From the NCBI RefSeq assembly GCF_014207375.1, contig NZ_JACHEE010000021.1, forward strand, positions 1-56,360: DNA of 56,360 nucleotides, in the 5' to 3' direction. This stretch comes from Arthrobacter sp. AZCC_0090 (GTDB lineage Bacteria > Actinomycetota > Actinomycetes > Actinomycetales > Micrococcaceae). Positions 45,037 through 53,969 of the stretch are shown piece after piece. The notes under the pieces were generated by a model. It worked only from the letters and a program-made list of their open reading frames with translations, did not search any database and was not told where the DNA came from. Position numbers and translations under genes: made by a program. Position 1 is the first letter of the stretch. Each line of letters opens with the position of its first letter.

Positions 45037-45717
45037 ATGAGCGAGACAAACCCGGGCCGCCGCACACGAAGCGTCACAGCGGAAGCTATGGCCGAACGCC
45101 GGCAGAGCATCCTGCACCATGCATCGCAGGTGATCTCTCGCCAAGGCGTGGAGGGTTGCTCCTTCGCCGGACTCTCCGAGGCCTCGGGCTTCAGCATCGG
45201 GATGATCCAGCACTACTTCCGGCACCGGGAGAGGTTGATTGGTGCCGCAGTGGAGTACCGTATCGACGAGTCCCTCGCCGAATGGCAGCGCATCTACGAT
45301 CACGGCAGCAACGCGGTGGAACGCTTGCACGATCTCCTGACCTTTTCCATTCAGAGCGACACCCCATTCGAAGAAGCCTGGGGTTTCTGGCTGCAGATCT
45401 ATGCCGCAGCCCACAAGAACTCCGAGATCCGGGACAGCGTGGCAGCAGTCTGGACTTCATGGCGCGGCCTGTTCGTCCGGGCGCTCGAGGAGGCCGTGGA
45501 CGAGAAACTGATCCAGCCAGCCATCAATATTGACGAAGTTGCCACCCTTCTTTTGGCAACGATCGATGGACTCGCGATCCAGTCCCTGAACGGGGTCCAC
45601 AGCTTCGCACCCGCCGAGATGATCGAAACGCTGCACCGCTTCGCGGCCCGGGAATTCGGCATCGACGCCGAAGAATTCATCCTCAAGAAGCGTTCCAAAC
45701 TCGCGGACGCGCACTAA
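45037..45717 (+). CDS. TetR-family transcriptional regulator
   Basis: A 226-residue protein with an N-terminal TetR helix-turn-helix (about 20-65: RRQSILHHASQVISRQGVEGCSFAGLSEASGFSIGMIQHYFRHRE) and a C-terminal ligand domain of the BetI/TetR_C_6 kind. GAAGGAG precedes the ATG. It is divergent from the first amino acid importer operon and upstream of the M20 peptidase and aminotransferase genes, so it probably controls the whole group. Confidence 0.92.
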   Translation: MSETNPGRRTRSVTAEAMAERRQSILHHASQVISRQGVEGCSFAGLSEASGFSIGMIQHYFRHRERLIGAAVEYRIDESLAEWQRIYDHGSNAVERLHDLLTFSIQSDTPFEEAWGFWLQIYAAAHKNSEIRDSVAAVWTSWRGLFVRALEEAVDEKLIQPAINIDEVATLLLATIDGLAIQSLNGVHSFAPAEMIETLHRFAAREFGIDAEEFILKKRSKLADAH

Positions 45718-45799
45718 GACTCGCGCCAACTCGCGCGCTGGAAGGGTGCGCGATTTGCGCGCCGGAACGCGCGGATTGAGCGCAACGAAAGGACCATCT

Positions 45800-47119
45800 G
45801 TGGGGGAACATCACGACGCCATGGCCGCCGAGGCCGTGGAGTTTTGCAGCGCACTCATCCATATCGACTCCACCAACACCGGCGATCCCGCCACGACCGG
45901 CGACGGCGAATCGCGCTGCGCCGAATACATTCAGTCCTTGCTCGCGGAGTTCGGTCTCGAAGGCGAATTGCTCGAAAAAGCTGCCGGCCGCGGCAACCTG
46001 GTGGTCCGGATGAAAGGTAGCGACCCGGATGCTCCGGCCCTCTTGGTGCACGGCCATACGGACGTCGTCCCGGCCAACCGTGCGGACTGGACCATGGATC
46101 CGTTCTCAGGCGAGGTCAACGACGGTTTCGTGTGGGGTCGCGGTGCGGTGGACATGAAGGACATGCTTGCCATGACCGTTGCCGCCGTCCGCCAATTACG
46201 CCGCGAAAATTTCGTGCCCCAGCGGGACATCGTTTTCGCTTTCGTTGCCGATGAGGAAATAGCCGGCGAGTTCGGCGCCCAGTTCCTGGTGGACGAACAC
46301 CCTGATCTGTTCCATGGCGTCACTGAAGCGATCGGCGAAATCGGCGGCTTTTCCCTCCAGGTTCGCGACGACCTGAGGCTCTACCTGCTGGGAGTCGCGG
46401 AAAAAGGGGTCGCGTGGGCAACCCTGACCGCCCGCGGAACCACAGGCCACGGTTCCATCGTCCCCAACGGAAGCAACGCCGTCGCACGCCTTTCCTCCGC
46501 CCTTGCCCGCATCTCGGAACACAAATGGCCGGTGGTCCGGAGTGCCTCGCTCTCCGCGCTGGTGGAGCAGTTGGGTGGGGCCCTCGGCCGCCCGCTCGAT
46601 ATCGAAAGGCTCGACGACGAACTCGCTTCCCTCGGTTTGCTCGCCGCTATGCTCCTCCCGGGCTTGCGTACCAGCACGGTTCCGACGCAGTTCTATGCCG
46701 GATATAAGACCAACGTGGTTCCCGGAACTGCCACCGCCACTGTCGACTGCCGCATCGCCCCGGGCACCGATGACGAATTCAAGAAACAATTCATGGATCT
46801 CTTGGGACCCGGCATCGAGGTGAGCTGGGAAGACGGCCGTTCGCTCGAAGCACCAGCCCGCGGTGCACTCTTGGAGACCATGCAGACGGCGATCACCGCC
46901 GTCGATCCCGCAGGGAAGGCCCTCCCGTTCGTCATGTCCGGAGCCACGGACGCCAAAGCCTTCTCGCAACTCGGCATCAATTGCTACGGCTTCTCGCCTT
47001 TGCGGCTTCCCGAAGGCTTTGACTTCGCGGGAATGTTCCACGGCATCGACGAACGCGTCCCCGTTGCGGCCATCCACGCGGGCACTCGCATCCTGCACCG
47101 ATTCCTCAGCGCACAGTAA
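45800..47119 (+). CDS. M20 family peptidase/deacylase (ArgE/DapE type)
   Basis: From GTG 45800 (AAAGGA upstream) the protein has 439 residues. M20 metal-site motifs are in order: LLVHGHTDVVP (His, Asp), WGRGAVDMKDM (bridging Asp), FAFVADEEIAGEFG (Glu pair), then the lid with TARGTTGHGS, and a late SGATDAKAF with a metal His/Asp region. It would cleave an N-acyl amino acid or dipeptide in the cytosol. It lies 40 bases before an aminotransferase gene. Confidence 0.9.
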   Translation: MGEHHDAMAAEAVEFCSALIHIDSTNTGDPATTGDGESRCAEYIQSLLAEFGLEGELLEKAAGRGNLVVRMKGSDPDAPALLVHGHTDVVPANRADWTMDPFSGEVNDGFVWGRGAVDMKDMLAMTVAAVRQLRRENFVPQRDIVFAFVADEEIAGEFGAQFLVDEHPDLFHGVTEAIGEIGGFSLQVRDDLRLYLLGVAEKGVAWATLTARGTTGHGSIVPNGSNAVARLSSALARISEHKWPVVRSASLSALVEQLGGALGRPLDIERLDDELASLGLLAAMLLPGLRTSTVPTQFYAGYKTNVVPGTATATVDCRIAPGTDDEFKKQFMDLLGPGIEVSWEDGRSLEAPARGALLETMQTAITAVDPAGKALPFVMSGATDAKAFSQLGINCYGFSPLRLPEGFDFAGMFHGIDERVPVAAIHAGTRILHRFLSAQ

Positions 47120-47159
47120 CCATCCTCAAGCGACTAAACCAAACCACCGAAGGACCACC

Positions 47160-48371
47160 ATGACCACCACAGCAGAGCTTTCCCATACCGGCCGGATGGC
47201 CAAGCGTGCGGCCGGCTTCCAGCCCTCCCCCGTCCGCGCCGTCTTCGATGTATCCATGCAGCCAGGCATGATCTCCCTTGCCGGCGGCAACCCCTACTTG
47301 CCCGTACTGCCGATGGAGCGCATCGCCGCGATGGCCAGCGACGTCGTCATGCGCCGGGGGCTGGAGGCCCTGCAGTACGGCTCCGGCGCGGGAACTGAGG
47401 AACTGCAGGCCCTGATCTGCCAGGTCATGGAGCTTGAGGGCATCAACGCAGCCCCGGAAAATGTACAGATCACGGCGGGCTCGCAAATGGCCTTGGAACT
47501 GGTGACCAAGCTCTTCTGCGATCCGGGAGACGTGGTGATCGCGGAAGGCCCAACTTACGTGGGCGCGCTCGGCGTGTTCGAAGGCTTCCAGGCCGAGGTG
47601 GCCCACGTCGCCATGGACAACGACGGCGTCGATCCGGACCGCCTCCAAGACGTCATTTCCGGGCTCAAAGCCGCCGGCAAGACCATCAAGTTCTTCTACA
47701 CGATCCCCAACTTCAACAACCCCTCCGGCATTAGCCTTTCGCTGGAACGGCGGCAACGGGTTGTGGACATTTGCCGAGCCGAAGGCGTGCTGATCGTCGA
47801 GGACAACCCCTACGGCCTGTTGAGCTTCGACGGGACGCTCAAGCCCGCCATGCACTCACTCGACCCGGAAAACGTGTTCTACTTGGGCTCGTTCTCCAAG
47901 ATCTTCGCCCCCGGCCTGCGCGTTGGCTGGGTGGTGGCACCTCAGGACGTGCGTGGTCGTCTCCAGATCGCCTCCGAAGCCACCACTATCTGCCCCTCGG
48001 TCTTGAGCCAGCTGGTGGTGGAGCAGTACATCAGCAGTTTCGATTGGCGGGACCAGATTGCCGCTTACAGTGCCGTGTACGCCTCGCGCTGCAAGGCCAC
48101 GCTGGACGCCTTGGCCGCCTATATGCCCGAGGGAACCCAATGGACCACGCCGACGGGTGGCTTCTTCACCTGGGTCACTTTGCCCGAGGGCATTGACACC
48201 GAGCACGTGCTCGCCGCGGCGATCGAGGCAGGAGTCGTGTTTGTCCCAGGCAGTGCGTTCTACGCCGACGGCGATGGCAGCAACCAGCTCCGCATTGCCT
48301 TCTCGTATGCCCCGGAAGATCAGCTCACCGAGGGAATCAAGCGCCTCGCGGAGGCCATCCGTCGGGCCTAG
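47160..48371 (+). CDS. PLP-dependent class I/II aminotransferase (2-aminoadipate aminotransferase-like)
   Basis: A 403-residue fold-type I aminotransferase. The PLP Lys is K247 in GSFSKIFAPGLRVGW, with Asn187 in PNFNNPSG, Asp215 in VEDNPYG and Arg254 after the Lys. The sequence is of the MocR-related/LysN group that lacks a DNA-binding part; these act broadly on 2-oxo acids and amino acids. It probably transaminates the amino acid freed by the adjacent M20 enzyme. Confidence 0.92.
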   Translation: MTTTAELSHTGRMAKRAAGFQPSPVRAVFDVSMQPGMISLAGGNPYLPVLPMERIAAMASDVVMRRGLEALQYGSGAGTEELQALICQVMELEGINAAPENVQITAGSQMALELVTKLFCDPGDVVIAEGPTYVGALGVFEGFQAEVAHVAMDNDGVDPDRLQDVISGLKAAGKTIKFFYTIPNFNNPSGISLSLERRQRVVDICRAEGVLIVEDNPYGLLSFDGTLKPAMHSLDPENVFYLGSFSKIFAPGLRVGWVVAPQDVRGRLQIASEATTICPSVLSQLVVEQYISSFDWRDQIAAYSAVYASRCKATLDALAAYMPEGTQWTTPTGGFFTWVTLPEGIDTEHVLAAAIEAGVVFVPGSAFYADGDGSNQLRIAFSYAPEDQLTEGIKRLAEAIRRA

Positions 48372-48391
48372 GTCTTCCGCAGGCACAGCAA

Positions 48392-48434
48392 AACCCCGAC
48401 GGCGGCACTCACCTGGAGTGCCGCCGTCGGGGTT
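48392..48434. terminator. Bidirectional terminator hairpin
   Basis: A perfect 19-bp inverted repeat, AACCCCGACGGCGGCACTC and its complement, around the loop ACCTG. It lies between the aminotransferase stop and the convergent amidohydrolase stop, with A/T-rich bases at the outer left edge. A second, weaker GCCGG-rich fold follows at 48455-48515. Confidence 0.85.
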
Positions 48435-48527
48435 CCCTAACCTCCCCAACACGCCGGAAGGCTACGGGATCGCCGGAAGGCTCCGGCGAACCGGCAGCTT
48501 TCCGGCGATCTGGTGCAGGGCGCCCCG

Positions 48528-50201
48528 TCAGAGCGCGTACGCCCGCACGCCGTTGACCCAGGTCTCCACAACCTCGATGCTGCTGATGTCGCCTTCGGGC
48601 GCCTCCAACGGGTCAGCGGCGAGGATCACGAAGTCGGCCAGCTTGTCCGGCTCCAGGGAACCGAGGTCCTTCTCGCGCCCCATGGCCCGTGCACCGTTGA
48701 TGGTGTGGGCGCGGAGGGCTTCAACGACGTCGATCTTGAGATCATCCGAGCCCAACTGGACCCCGGAGCGGGTCTTGCGGGTCACGGAGGTCTGGATGGC
48801 TTCCAACGGCCGCGGATCGGCCACGGGAGCGTCGGAGCTCATGGTCACCGGCACTGCTGCGGCCACGAACTCGCCGAGCGGGTTGAAGCGCTCGCCCGGG
48901 GACCCGATGGCATCCGTGACACCGGGACCCCAGTTGTAATAGTGCTGCGGCTGGTTGACGGGCATGATGCCCAGCTCGGCCATCTTGTCGATCTGTTCCA
49001 GTGTGGGCAGCCCGCAGTGCTCGATCCTGTGCCGGTGGTCGGCTCGTGGCGAAGCAGCCACAGCCTCGCTGACGGCGTCCAGTACCAATTGGATGGCCGT
49101 GGGCGACTGCGCGTGGGTTGCCGTCTGCAGCCCGGCGCTGTGCGCTTTGGCAACCAACGCCCGGTACTCGGCCGGCTCGTGATATAGCGAACCGGTGCGG
49201 CACGGATCGTCGCGGTAGCCCTCCGGGAAGTACGCCGTCCAGCCGCCCAGGGTGCCGTCCGCATAGAGCTTGATGCCGGCGAAGGAGAGGAGGGAATCGC
49301 CGAATTTGTCCACGAGACCCAGTTCCAACACCTCGTCCAACAGGCTCGACAGGAAGTAGGCGTTGATGCGAGTCACCAATTCGCCCCGCTCCACGAGGTC
49401 CAGGTAGGCGCCGAACTCGCGCTTGGTCACCTGGGCGTCGCCGATCGTTGTGACGCCGTGGCTGAGGAACTCGCGCTGGGCATGCAGCAACTGAGCTCGG
49501 TGGTGTTCCTTGCTGTCCCCGAGGTGGAAGTTGGGTCCGTGATGCCCCAGCTTGACGCCTTCGTCTCCCGTGAGGATGTCGCAAGCGGCATCGGAGAGTT
49601 CACCGGTCAGTTCGCCACGGGCGTCCCTGAAGAAGGTTCCGCCTGGCGGATTGGGGGTGTTGCTGTCCACGCCTGCCTTCGCGAGCGCGTACGAGTTCAC
49701 CACTCCGCCGTGCCCGCTCGCGTTCATGACGTACACCTCGCGCGTGGTGGAGACGGTGTCGAACTCCTGCCGGGTGGGGTGGCGTTGCTCGGCAAGGTTG
49801 CGGTGCTCGTAGCCGTAGCCCCGGATCGGGGTGTCCCCGGGATTGTCAGCCGCCGCCTTCGCCAGCAGTTCCAGCATGGTGGGGATGTCCGGCGCTGCTT
49901 CCGGCCCACAGTCCACCCAGGACAGCAACTGTCCGTACATCAGCGGGTGCGCGTGCGGGTCGATGAAGCCGGGCACCAACGTGCGGCCCCGGAGGTCGAC
50001 GACGTCGGGCACCGCCGTCGTGAGCTTAAGCGCCGCATCGCGGCACTCGTGGGGCGTCCCGACGGCGGCAACGCGGTTGCCGATGACGAGCATCGCCTCC
50101 GCGACGGAGTTCAGGGAGTCGACGGTCCGGATGCGGCCGCCGTAGAACAGTGTTGCGGCGGGGGCTATGGGGGAAGTTTCATGGGATGCCAGGAATGACA
50201 T
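48528..50201 (-). CDS. YtcJ-like metal-dependent amidohydrolase
   Basis: From ATG 50201 the protein has 557 residues. It has the amidohydrolase-3 layout: an N-terminal beta-sandwich with YGGRIRTVDSLNSVAEAMLV, the metal motif FIDPHAHPL, the HRIEHCGLPT strand and the SSDAPVADPRPLEAIQ region near the end. YtcJ-type enzymes hydrolyse amides, carbamates or formamides. It follows the D-2-hydroxyacid dehydrogenase gene by 43 bases and ends the second importer operon. Confidence 0.88.
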   Translation of the reverse strand: MSFLASHETSPIAPAATLFYGGRIRTVDSLNSVAEAMLVIGNRVAAVGTPHECRDAALKLTTAVPDVVDLRGRTLVPGFIDPHAHPLMYGQLLSWVDCGPEAAPDIPTMLELLAKAAADNPGDTPIRGYGYEHRNLAEQRHPTRQEFDTVSTTREVYVMNASGHGGVVNSYALAKAGVDSNTPNPPGGTFFRDARGELTGELSDAACDILTGDEGVKLGHHGPNFHLGDSKEHHRAQLLHAQREFLSHGVTTIGDAQVTKREFGAYLDLVERGELVTRINAYFLSSLLDEVLELGLVDKFGDSLLSFAGIKLYADGTLGGWTAYFPEGYRDDPCRTGSLYHEPAEYRALVAKAHSAGLQTATHAQSPTAIQLVLDAVSEAVAASPRADHRHRIEHCGLPTLEQIDKMAELGIMPVNQPQHYYNWGPGVTDAIGSPGERFNPLGEFVAAAVPVTMSSDAPVADPRPLEAIQTSVTRKTRSGVQLGSDDLKIDVVEALRAHTINGARAMGREKDLGSLEPDKLADFVILAADPLEAPEGDISSIEVVETWVNGVRAYAL

Positions 50202-50244
50202 GGGAAAGACCTTTGCGTGTTGAAGTTTGCGGTGCAGCCGGTGC

Positions 50245-51243
50245 TCAGCGGGCGGGTTCCAGCTCGAACAACGGAGTGTCCGGTGCACCCGTGCGGGCTT
50301 GCGAGATGACGTTCTGCGCCTGGATCCTGACGTATTCGGCCAGCGTGTGGTCCGAAAGGAAGCCGACATGCGGCGTCACCAGGATCCGAGGGTGGCCTAT
50401 GAGCGGGTGGTCGGCAGGTGCGGGTTCGACGTCGAGCACGTCCAGCGCCGCTCCACGAATGTGGCCGGAGTCGACGGCCGCGCGGAGGGCATCGTTGTCG
50501 ATCAGCTGACCGCGGCTGACGTTCACCAGATAGCTCCCCGGCCGCATCGCCGCGAGGCTCTCAGCGTTGATGACGTGGTGCGTTTCCTCCGAGAGCGGCA
50601 TGTGCAAAGACACGACGGCGGACTCGGCGAGGACGTCTTCCAGGCCAGTCCGGCGGATGCCCGCTTTCGCCAACATTTCCCTCGTGGCTGGGATGTCCGG
50701 GAGGTAGGGGTCATAGCCGATGACCTCTCCGAAGACGCTGGAGGCGAGCTCCCCGAGGCGGCTGCCGATCCGCCCGAGCCCAATAAGCCCCAGCCGCTCC
50801 TGGCTGAGCCGGAACACGGTGCTTTCCGGGCGGGTGTTCCAATCCCCTTCGGCCACGCGTCCCTGGAAGAACGGGATTTCTCGCGTGACCGCCAGGGCAA
50901 GCGCAAGCGCGTGCGAAGCAACCTCCTCGGTGGCGACCCCGGGAAGGTTGCTGACCCAAATGCCGCGCTCCTTGGCGGCATCAAGGTCGACGTTGTCGAA
51001 ACCCATCGAGACAAGGGCAATGATTTTCAAGCCCGGGATGGCGTCCATGACCTCCGCAGTCACCGTGGCGTAGCCGACCAGCAGGGCTTCTGCTTCCTTC
51101 GCTTGCTCCGCGATGACCGCGGGGTCCTGGGTGCCGAGATACCGGACCTCGTAACCGTTGTTTTCGAGCAGGGCGGCGCCGGCCGAGTAATCGAGGTCTT
51201 CCATGTCCGTATAGACGGCGAGCGGGCGGTGCTTAGTGGACAT
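50245..51243 (-). CDS. D-2-hydroxyacid dehydrogenase (NAD-dependent)
   Basis: A 332-residue protein with a split substrate domain and the NAD domain motif GLGRIGSRLG (about 150-160). The catalytic Arg/Glu/His sites are in NVSRGQLIDNDAL and the late VTPHVGF stretch. It interconverts a D-2-hydroxy acid and a 2-keto acid. It overlaps the ATPase stop by 11 bases, so it is in the importer operon, which suggests the imported compound or its product is a hydroxy or keto acid. Confidence 0.92.
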   Translation of the reverse strand: MSTKHRPLAVYTDMEDLDYSAGAALLENNGYEVRYLGTQDPAVIAEQAKEAEALLVGYATVTAEVMDAIPGLKIIALVSMGFDNVDLDAAKERGIWVSNLPGVATEEVASHALALALAVTREIPFFQGRVAEGDWNTRPESTVFRLSQERLGLIGLGRIGSRLGELASSVFGEVIGYDPYLPDIPATREMLAKAGIRRTGLEDVLAESAVVSLHMPLSEETHHVINAESLAAMRPGSYLVNVSRGQLIDNDALRAAVDSGHIRGAALDVLDVEPAPADHPLIGHPRILVTPHVGFLSDHTLAEYVRIQAQNVISQARTGAPDTPLFELEPAR

Positions 51244-52039
51244 GGCTCAAGAACTTCCTGGTGCGTTGGTGCTGGGGGTTGTCGAAGAACTCGTCCGGAG
51301 TAGCCTGCTCCACGATCACCCCACTGTCGAACAGGGTAACTTCATCAGCTACCCGCCGCGCGAAACGGACCTCGTGGGTGACCACGATCATGGTCATGCC
51401 GTCGTTGGCCAGGCTTTCCATGACGTCCAGGACTTCGCCCACCAGTTCGGGGTCCAGAGCGGAGGTTGGCTCGTCGAAGAGGAGGACGTCGGGGTTCATC
51501 ACCAAAGCACGGGCGATGGCTACACGTTGCTGCTGGCCACCGGAAAGCTCCGAGGGGAAATGTCCTGCCCGGTGCGAAAGCCCCACGCGTTGGAGCATCG
51601 CCATCGCCTGTTCCTCGGCTTCCTTGGGATGGACGCCCTTGACGGAAGTTAGCCCGAGCATCACGTTGCGGCAAGCTGTCAAATGCGGGAACAAGTTGAA
51701 CTTCTGGAAGACCATGCCAATATTGCGGCGCTCTTTGGCGAGCTCGCGTTCCGGCAGGGCCACGGCCCCTCTTGCTTTCTCGCGGACGCCGATGCGTCGC
51801 CCGCGGAGGCGGATCTCGCCGTCGTCGGCTGGCTCAAGTAGCGCCATCAGGCGCAACATCGTGGACTTGCCGGAACCGGAAGGACCCAGCACCGCTTTGA
51901 CTTGTCCCTGGTGGATATCGAATTCGACCCCACGCAGGACGTGCTGGTCCTGGTAGCTCTTGTGGAGACTCCGCACGCTCAGTACGGGATCGTTGGTGGA
52001 CCAGGTTTCCTGTTTGAGTTCCGGGCCGCTGTGGGTCAT
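51233..52039 (-). CDS. Polar amino acid ABC importer ATPase (system 2)
   Basis: From ATG 52039 the protein has 268 residues; a longer upstream frame overlaps the permease gene and is rejected. Walker A GPSGSGKST, signature LSGGQQQRVAIARAL and Walker B LLFDEPTSALDPEL are all present. It has an insert (about 20 residues, GRRIGVREKARGAVALPEREL) between Walker A and the Q-loop. The start overlaps the permease stop by four bases. Confidence 0.93.
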   Translation of the reverse strand: MTHSGPELKQETWSTNDPVLSVRSLHKSYQDQHVLRGVEFDIHQGQVKAVLGPSGSGKSTMLRLMALLEPADDGEIRLRGRRIGVREKARGAVALPERELAKERRNIGMVFQKFNLFPHLTACRNVMLGLTSVKGVHPKEAEEQAMAMLQRVGLSHRAGHFPSELSGGQQQRVAIARALVMNPDVLLFDEPTSALDPELVGEVLDVMESLANDGMTMIVVTHEVRFARRVADEVTLFDSGVIVEQATPDEFFDNPQHQRTRKFLSHVH

Positions 52040-52770
52040 GACTGCACTCCTTGGCCGACTGGTTCCAGGACGGAAGGCTTCTTGGATTTGGACCGTGAGG
52101 TCCAGACGAATTTCCTCTCCACATAGCTCTGGAGAAGCGTCAGAAGGCTGACGATGATGAGGTAGTAGACGATCGCCGCGGCGTAGTACTCGGCATAGCG
52201 GAACGTGATGTTCACGCCCACCTGCGCCGTGGTGAGCAATTCCTGCAAGGAAATGACCGAGGCCAGCGAGGAGAACTTCACCAAGCCGATGAACTCGTTG
52301 CCAGTGGGAGGCAGTGCCGTGCGGATGGCCTGCGGCAGGACAACTTTGAGCATGACCTTGACCGGAGACATTCCAAGAGCGCGGCCGGCCAGTGCCTGGC
52401 CTTCGTCGATGCTGAGCAGTGCCGAACGGATGATCTCTGCCATGAAGGCGGCTTCCACGATGCCCAGGCCGATGAACGCGGCAATGAACGGGGAGAACCA
52501 ATCCTGGCGCAGGACGGGGAAAAGCTGCGGCAAGGCGTTCCAGATGATGAGCAAGACAAGCAGCGCGGGGATGGCCCGGAAGAACCAGGTATAGATTCCT
52601 GCGACGCCTTGGGCTATCCGGCTGCGGGACGTGCGTCCCAGGGCAACGGCAAAGCCGATGGCCGTGGCCAGGACAAGTGAAAGCACCGCGACGGCGACGG
52701 AGAGGAAAGCCCCGGACACGTAGCTAGGGTTCACGAGTTGTTGGACGAAGATGTTGACATCGAACTCCAT
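52036..52770 (-). CDS. Polar amino acid ABC importer permease (system 2)
   Basis: A 244-residue permease from ATG 52770 (AAAGGAG upstream). Five or six membrane segments with the HAAT markers GIYTWFFRAIPALLVL and the coupling loop GRALGMSPVKVMLKVVLPQAIRTALPP. It works with the system-2 ATPase and binding protein on either side. Confidence 0.93.
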   Translation of the reverse strand: MEFDVNIFVQQLVNPSYVSGAFLSVAVAVLSLVLATAIGFAVALGRTSRSRIAQGVAGIYTWFFRAIPALLVLLIIWNALPQLFPVLRQDWFSPFIAAFIGLGIVEAAFMAEIIRSALLSIDEGQALAGRALGMSPVKVMLKVVLPQAIRTALPPTGNEFIGLVKFSSLASVISLQELLTTAQVGVNITFRYAEYYAAAIVYYLIIVSLLTLLQSYVERKFVWTSRSKSKKPSVLEPVGQGVQS

Positions 52771-52795
52771 CACCAACTCCTTTCGCGTTAGGGGG

Positions 52796-52824
52796 CGGGG
52801 GCCGCAGCATGGTTGCGGCCCCCG
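52796..52824 (-). promoter_or_regulatory. Intercistronic hairpin between binding-protein and permease genes
   Basis: CGGGGGCCGCA (52796-52806) pairs with TGCGGCCCCCG (52814-52824) over a 7-base loop, 11 G/C-rich pairs. On the leftward transcript it follows the binding-protein gene and precedes the permease gene. Hairpins here commonly protect the 5' mRNA part, or partly terminate, so that more binding protein than permease is made. Confidence 0.7.
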
Positions 52825-52833
52825 CGGGGGCGG

Positions 52834-53682
52834 CTAGGGGACGTCGACGATCGTGGGATCGAGCTTGTTGTCCTTGGCGATCTTGGCCAGGGTGCCGTCC
52901 TGGTGGAGTTCCTTCAGCCCCTGCGCGATGGCGGGAGACAGCGGATCGTTCTTGCGGGTGAACACGCCGAACGTGGTGTCCGCGGGGAAGACTCCCGGGG
53001 CCACTGTGAGCTTGCCGTCGTTCTGGGCTGCCATGTAAGCGGCTGCCACATTGGTCTCGATCAGGGCCTCGGACTTGCCGTTGAGGACCGCAAGCACGGT
53101 TTCAGCAGTCTTGGGGTATTCGGTGAGCTTGGGCTCGTCCTTGCCGGCCTTCTTGCACTCATCCTTGAGCGCGGTGATGCGCGCGGCGTTGGCGGAGGCA
53201 CTCTGCGCTGCGACGGAGTGGCCGCACAAGTCCAGCGCCGTCTTGTAATTCCCGGCGCTGCTTGGTGCCGAGAGGATTGCGGGTCCGGCGTTCATGACGG
53301 CTGAGGCGTCGGCGACGTCCAGCCGGGCCTTGCTCATGTACAGGCCGCCGAAAATTGCGTCGCAGCGGCGGGTTTGGAGTCCCGGCATGAGGCCATCGAA
53401 GGTGGTCACTTCGAACTTGGCATCCACGCCCCAGTGCTTGGCCAGCGCGCGGGCGGCATCGGCGTCGAACCCCACGATGTCACCGCTTGAGCCGTTGGCG
53501 TAGTACTCGAGCGGCGCGTATTCGGGGTCGATACACAGGGTGAGCTTGCCGCTCGAGGCGAGTCCCTTCGGCGCGGTGGCCGATGCTGGGCCCGTGGAAC
53601 TGGGGGAAGCTGCCGCGGAGCAGCCGCTCAACAACAGGGCCAACGCCGCGGCCGCCAAGGCGGGTTTCGTGATCTTGAGCAT
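52834..53682 (-). CDS. Polar amino acid ABC importer binding lipoprotein (system 2)
   Basis: From ATG 53682 the protein has 282 residues: lipoprotein signal with lipobox LLSGC (Cys21), a short Ser-rich linker and an SBP_bac_3 domain (LTLCIDPEYAPLEYY, IVGFDADAARALAKHWGV). The first gene of the operon; a longer frame to 53754 lacks a signal-like start. The 287-base gap to the divergent Lrp gene is A/T-rich near 53.78-53.87 kb, holds no gene and should carry both promoters. Confidence 0.92.
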   Translation of the reverse strand: MLKITKPALAAAALALLLSGCSAAASPSSTGPASATAPKGLASSGKLTLCIDPEYAPLEYYANGSSGDIVGFDADAARALAKHWGVDAKFEVTTFDGLMPGLQTRRCDAIFGGLYMSKARLDVADASAVMNAGPAILSAPSSAGNYKTALDLCGHSVAAQSASANAARITALKDECKKAGKDEPKLTEYPKTAETVLAVLNGKSEALIETNVAAAYMAAQNDGKLTVAPGVFPADTTFGVFTRKNDPLSPAIAQGLKELHQDGTLAKIAKDNKLDPTIVDVP

Positions 53683-53969
53683 GTGCAGATCTCCAATGAC
53701 TGTTGGGGTCGCGTGGAAACGCGAGTCGGAGTACGCCGATGTGGCGCTGATCACGATGCTAGCGAATATCCTGCGTTAATCAAGCGAATCCGTTGTTTAA
53801 TACTGATGTGACACAGTTTTTGTACGGTGATGATGACTTATTGATCCAAAACACTCGCCCATCGCTTGACTCGTGAAAGTATTGATTACGACGGCGGCGC
53901 TCGGGCCGCCGGGGCGCCGCACCCCCGGTTCAGCGTCCGTTGCCGCGGCCCAGAGACAAGGCGGTTATT

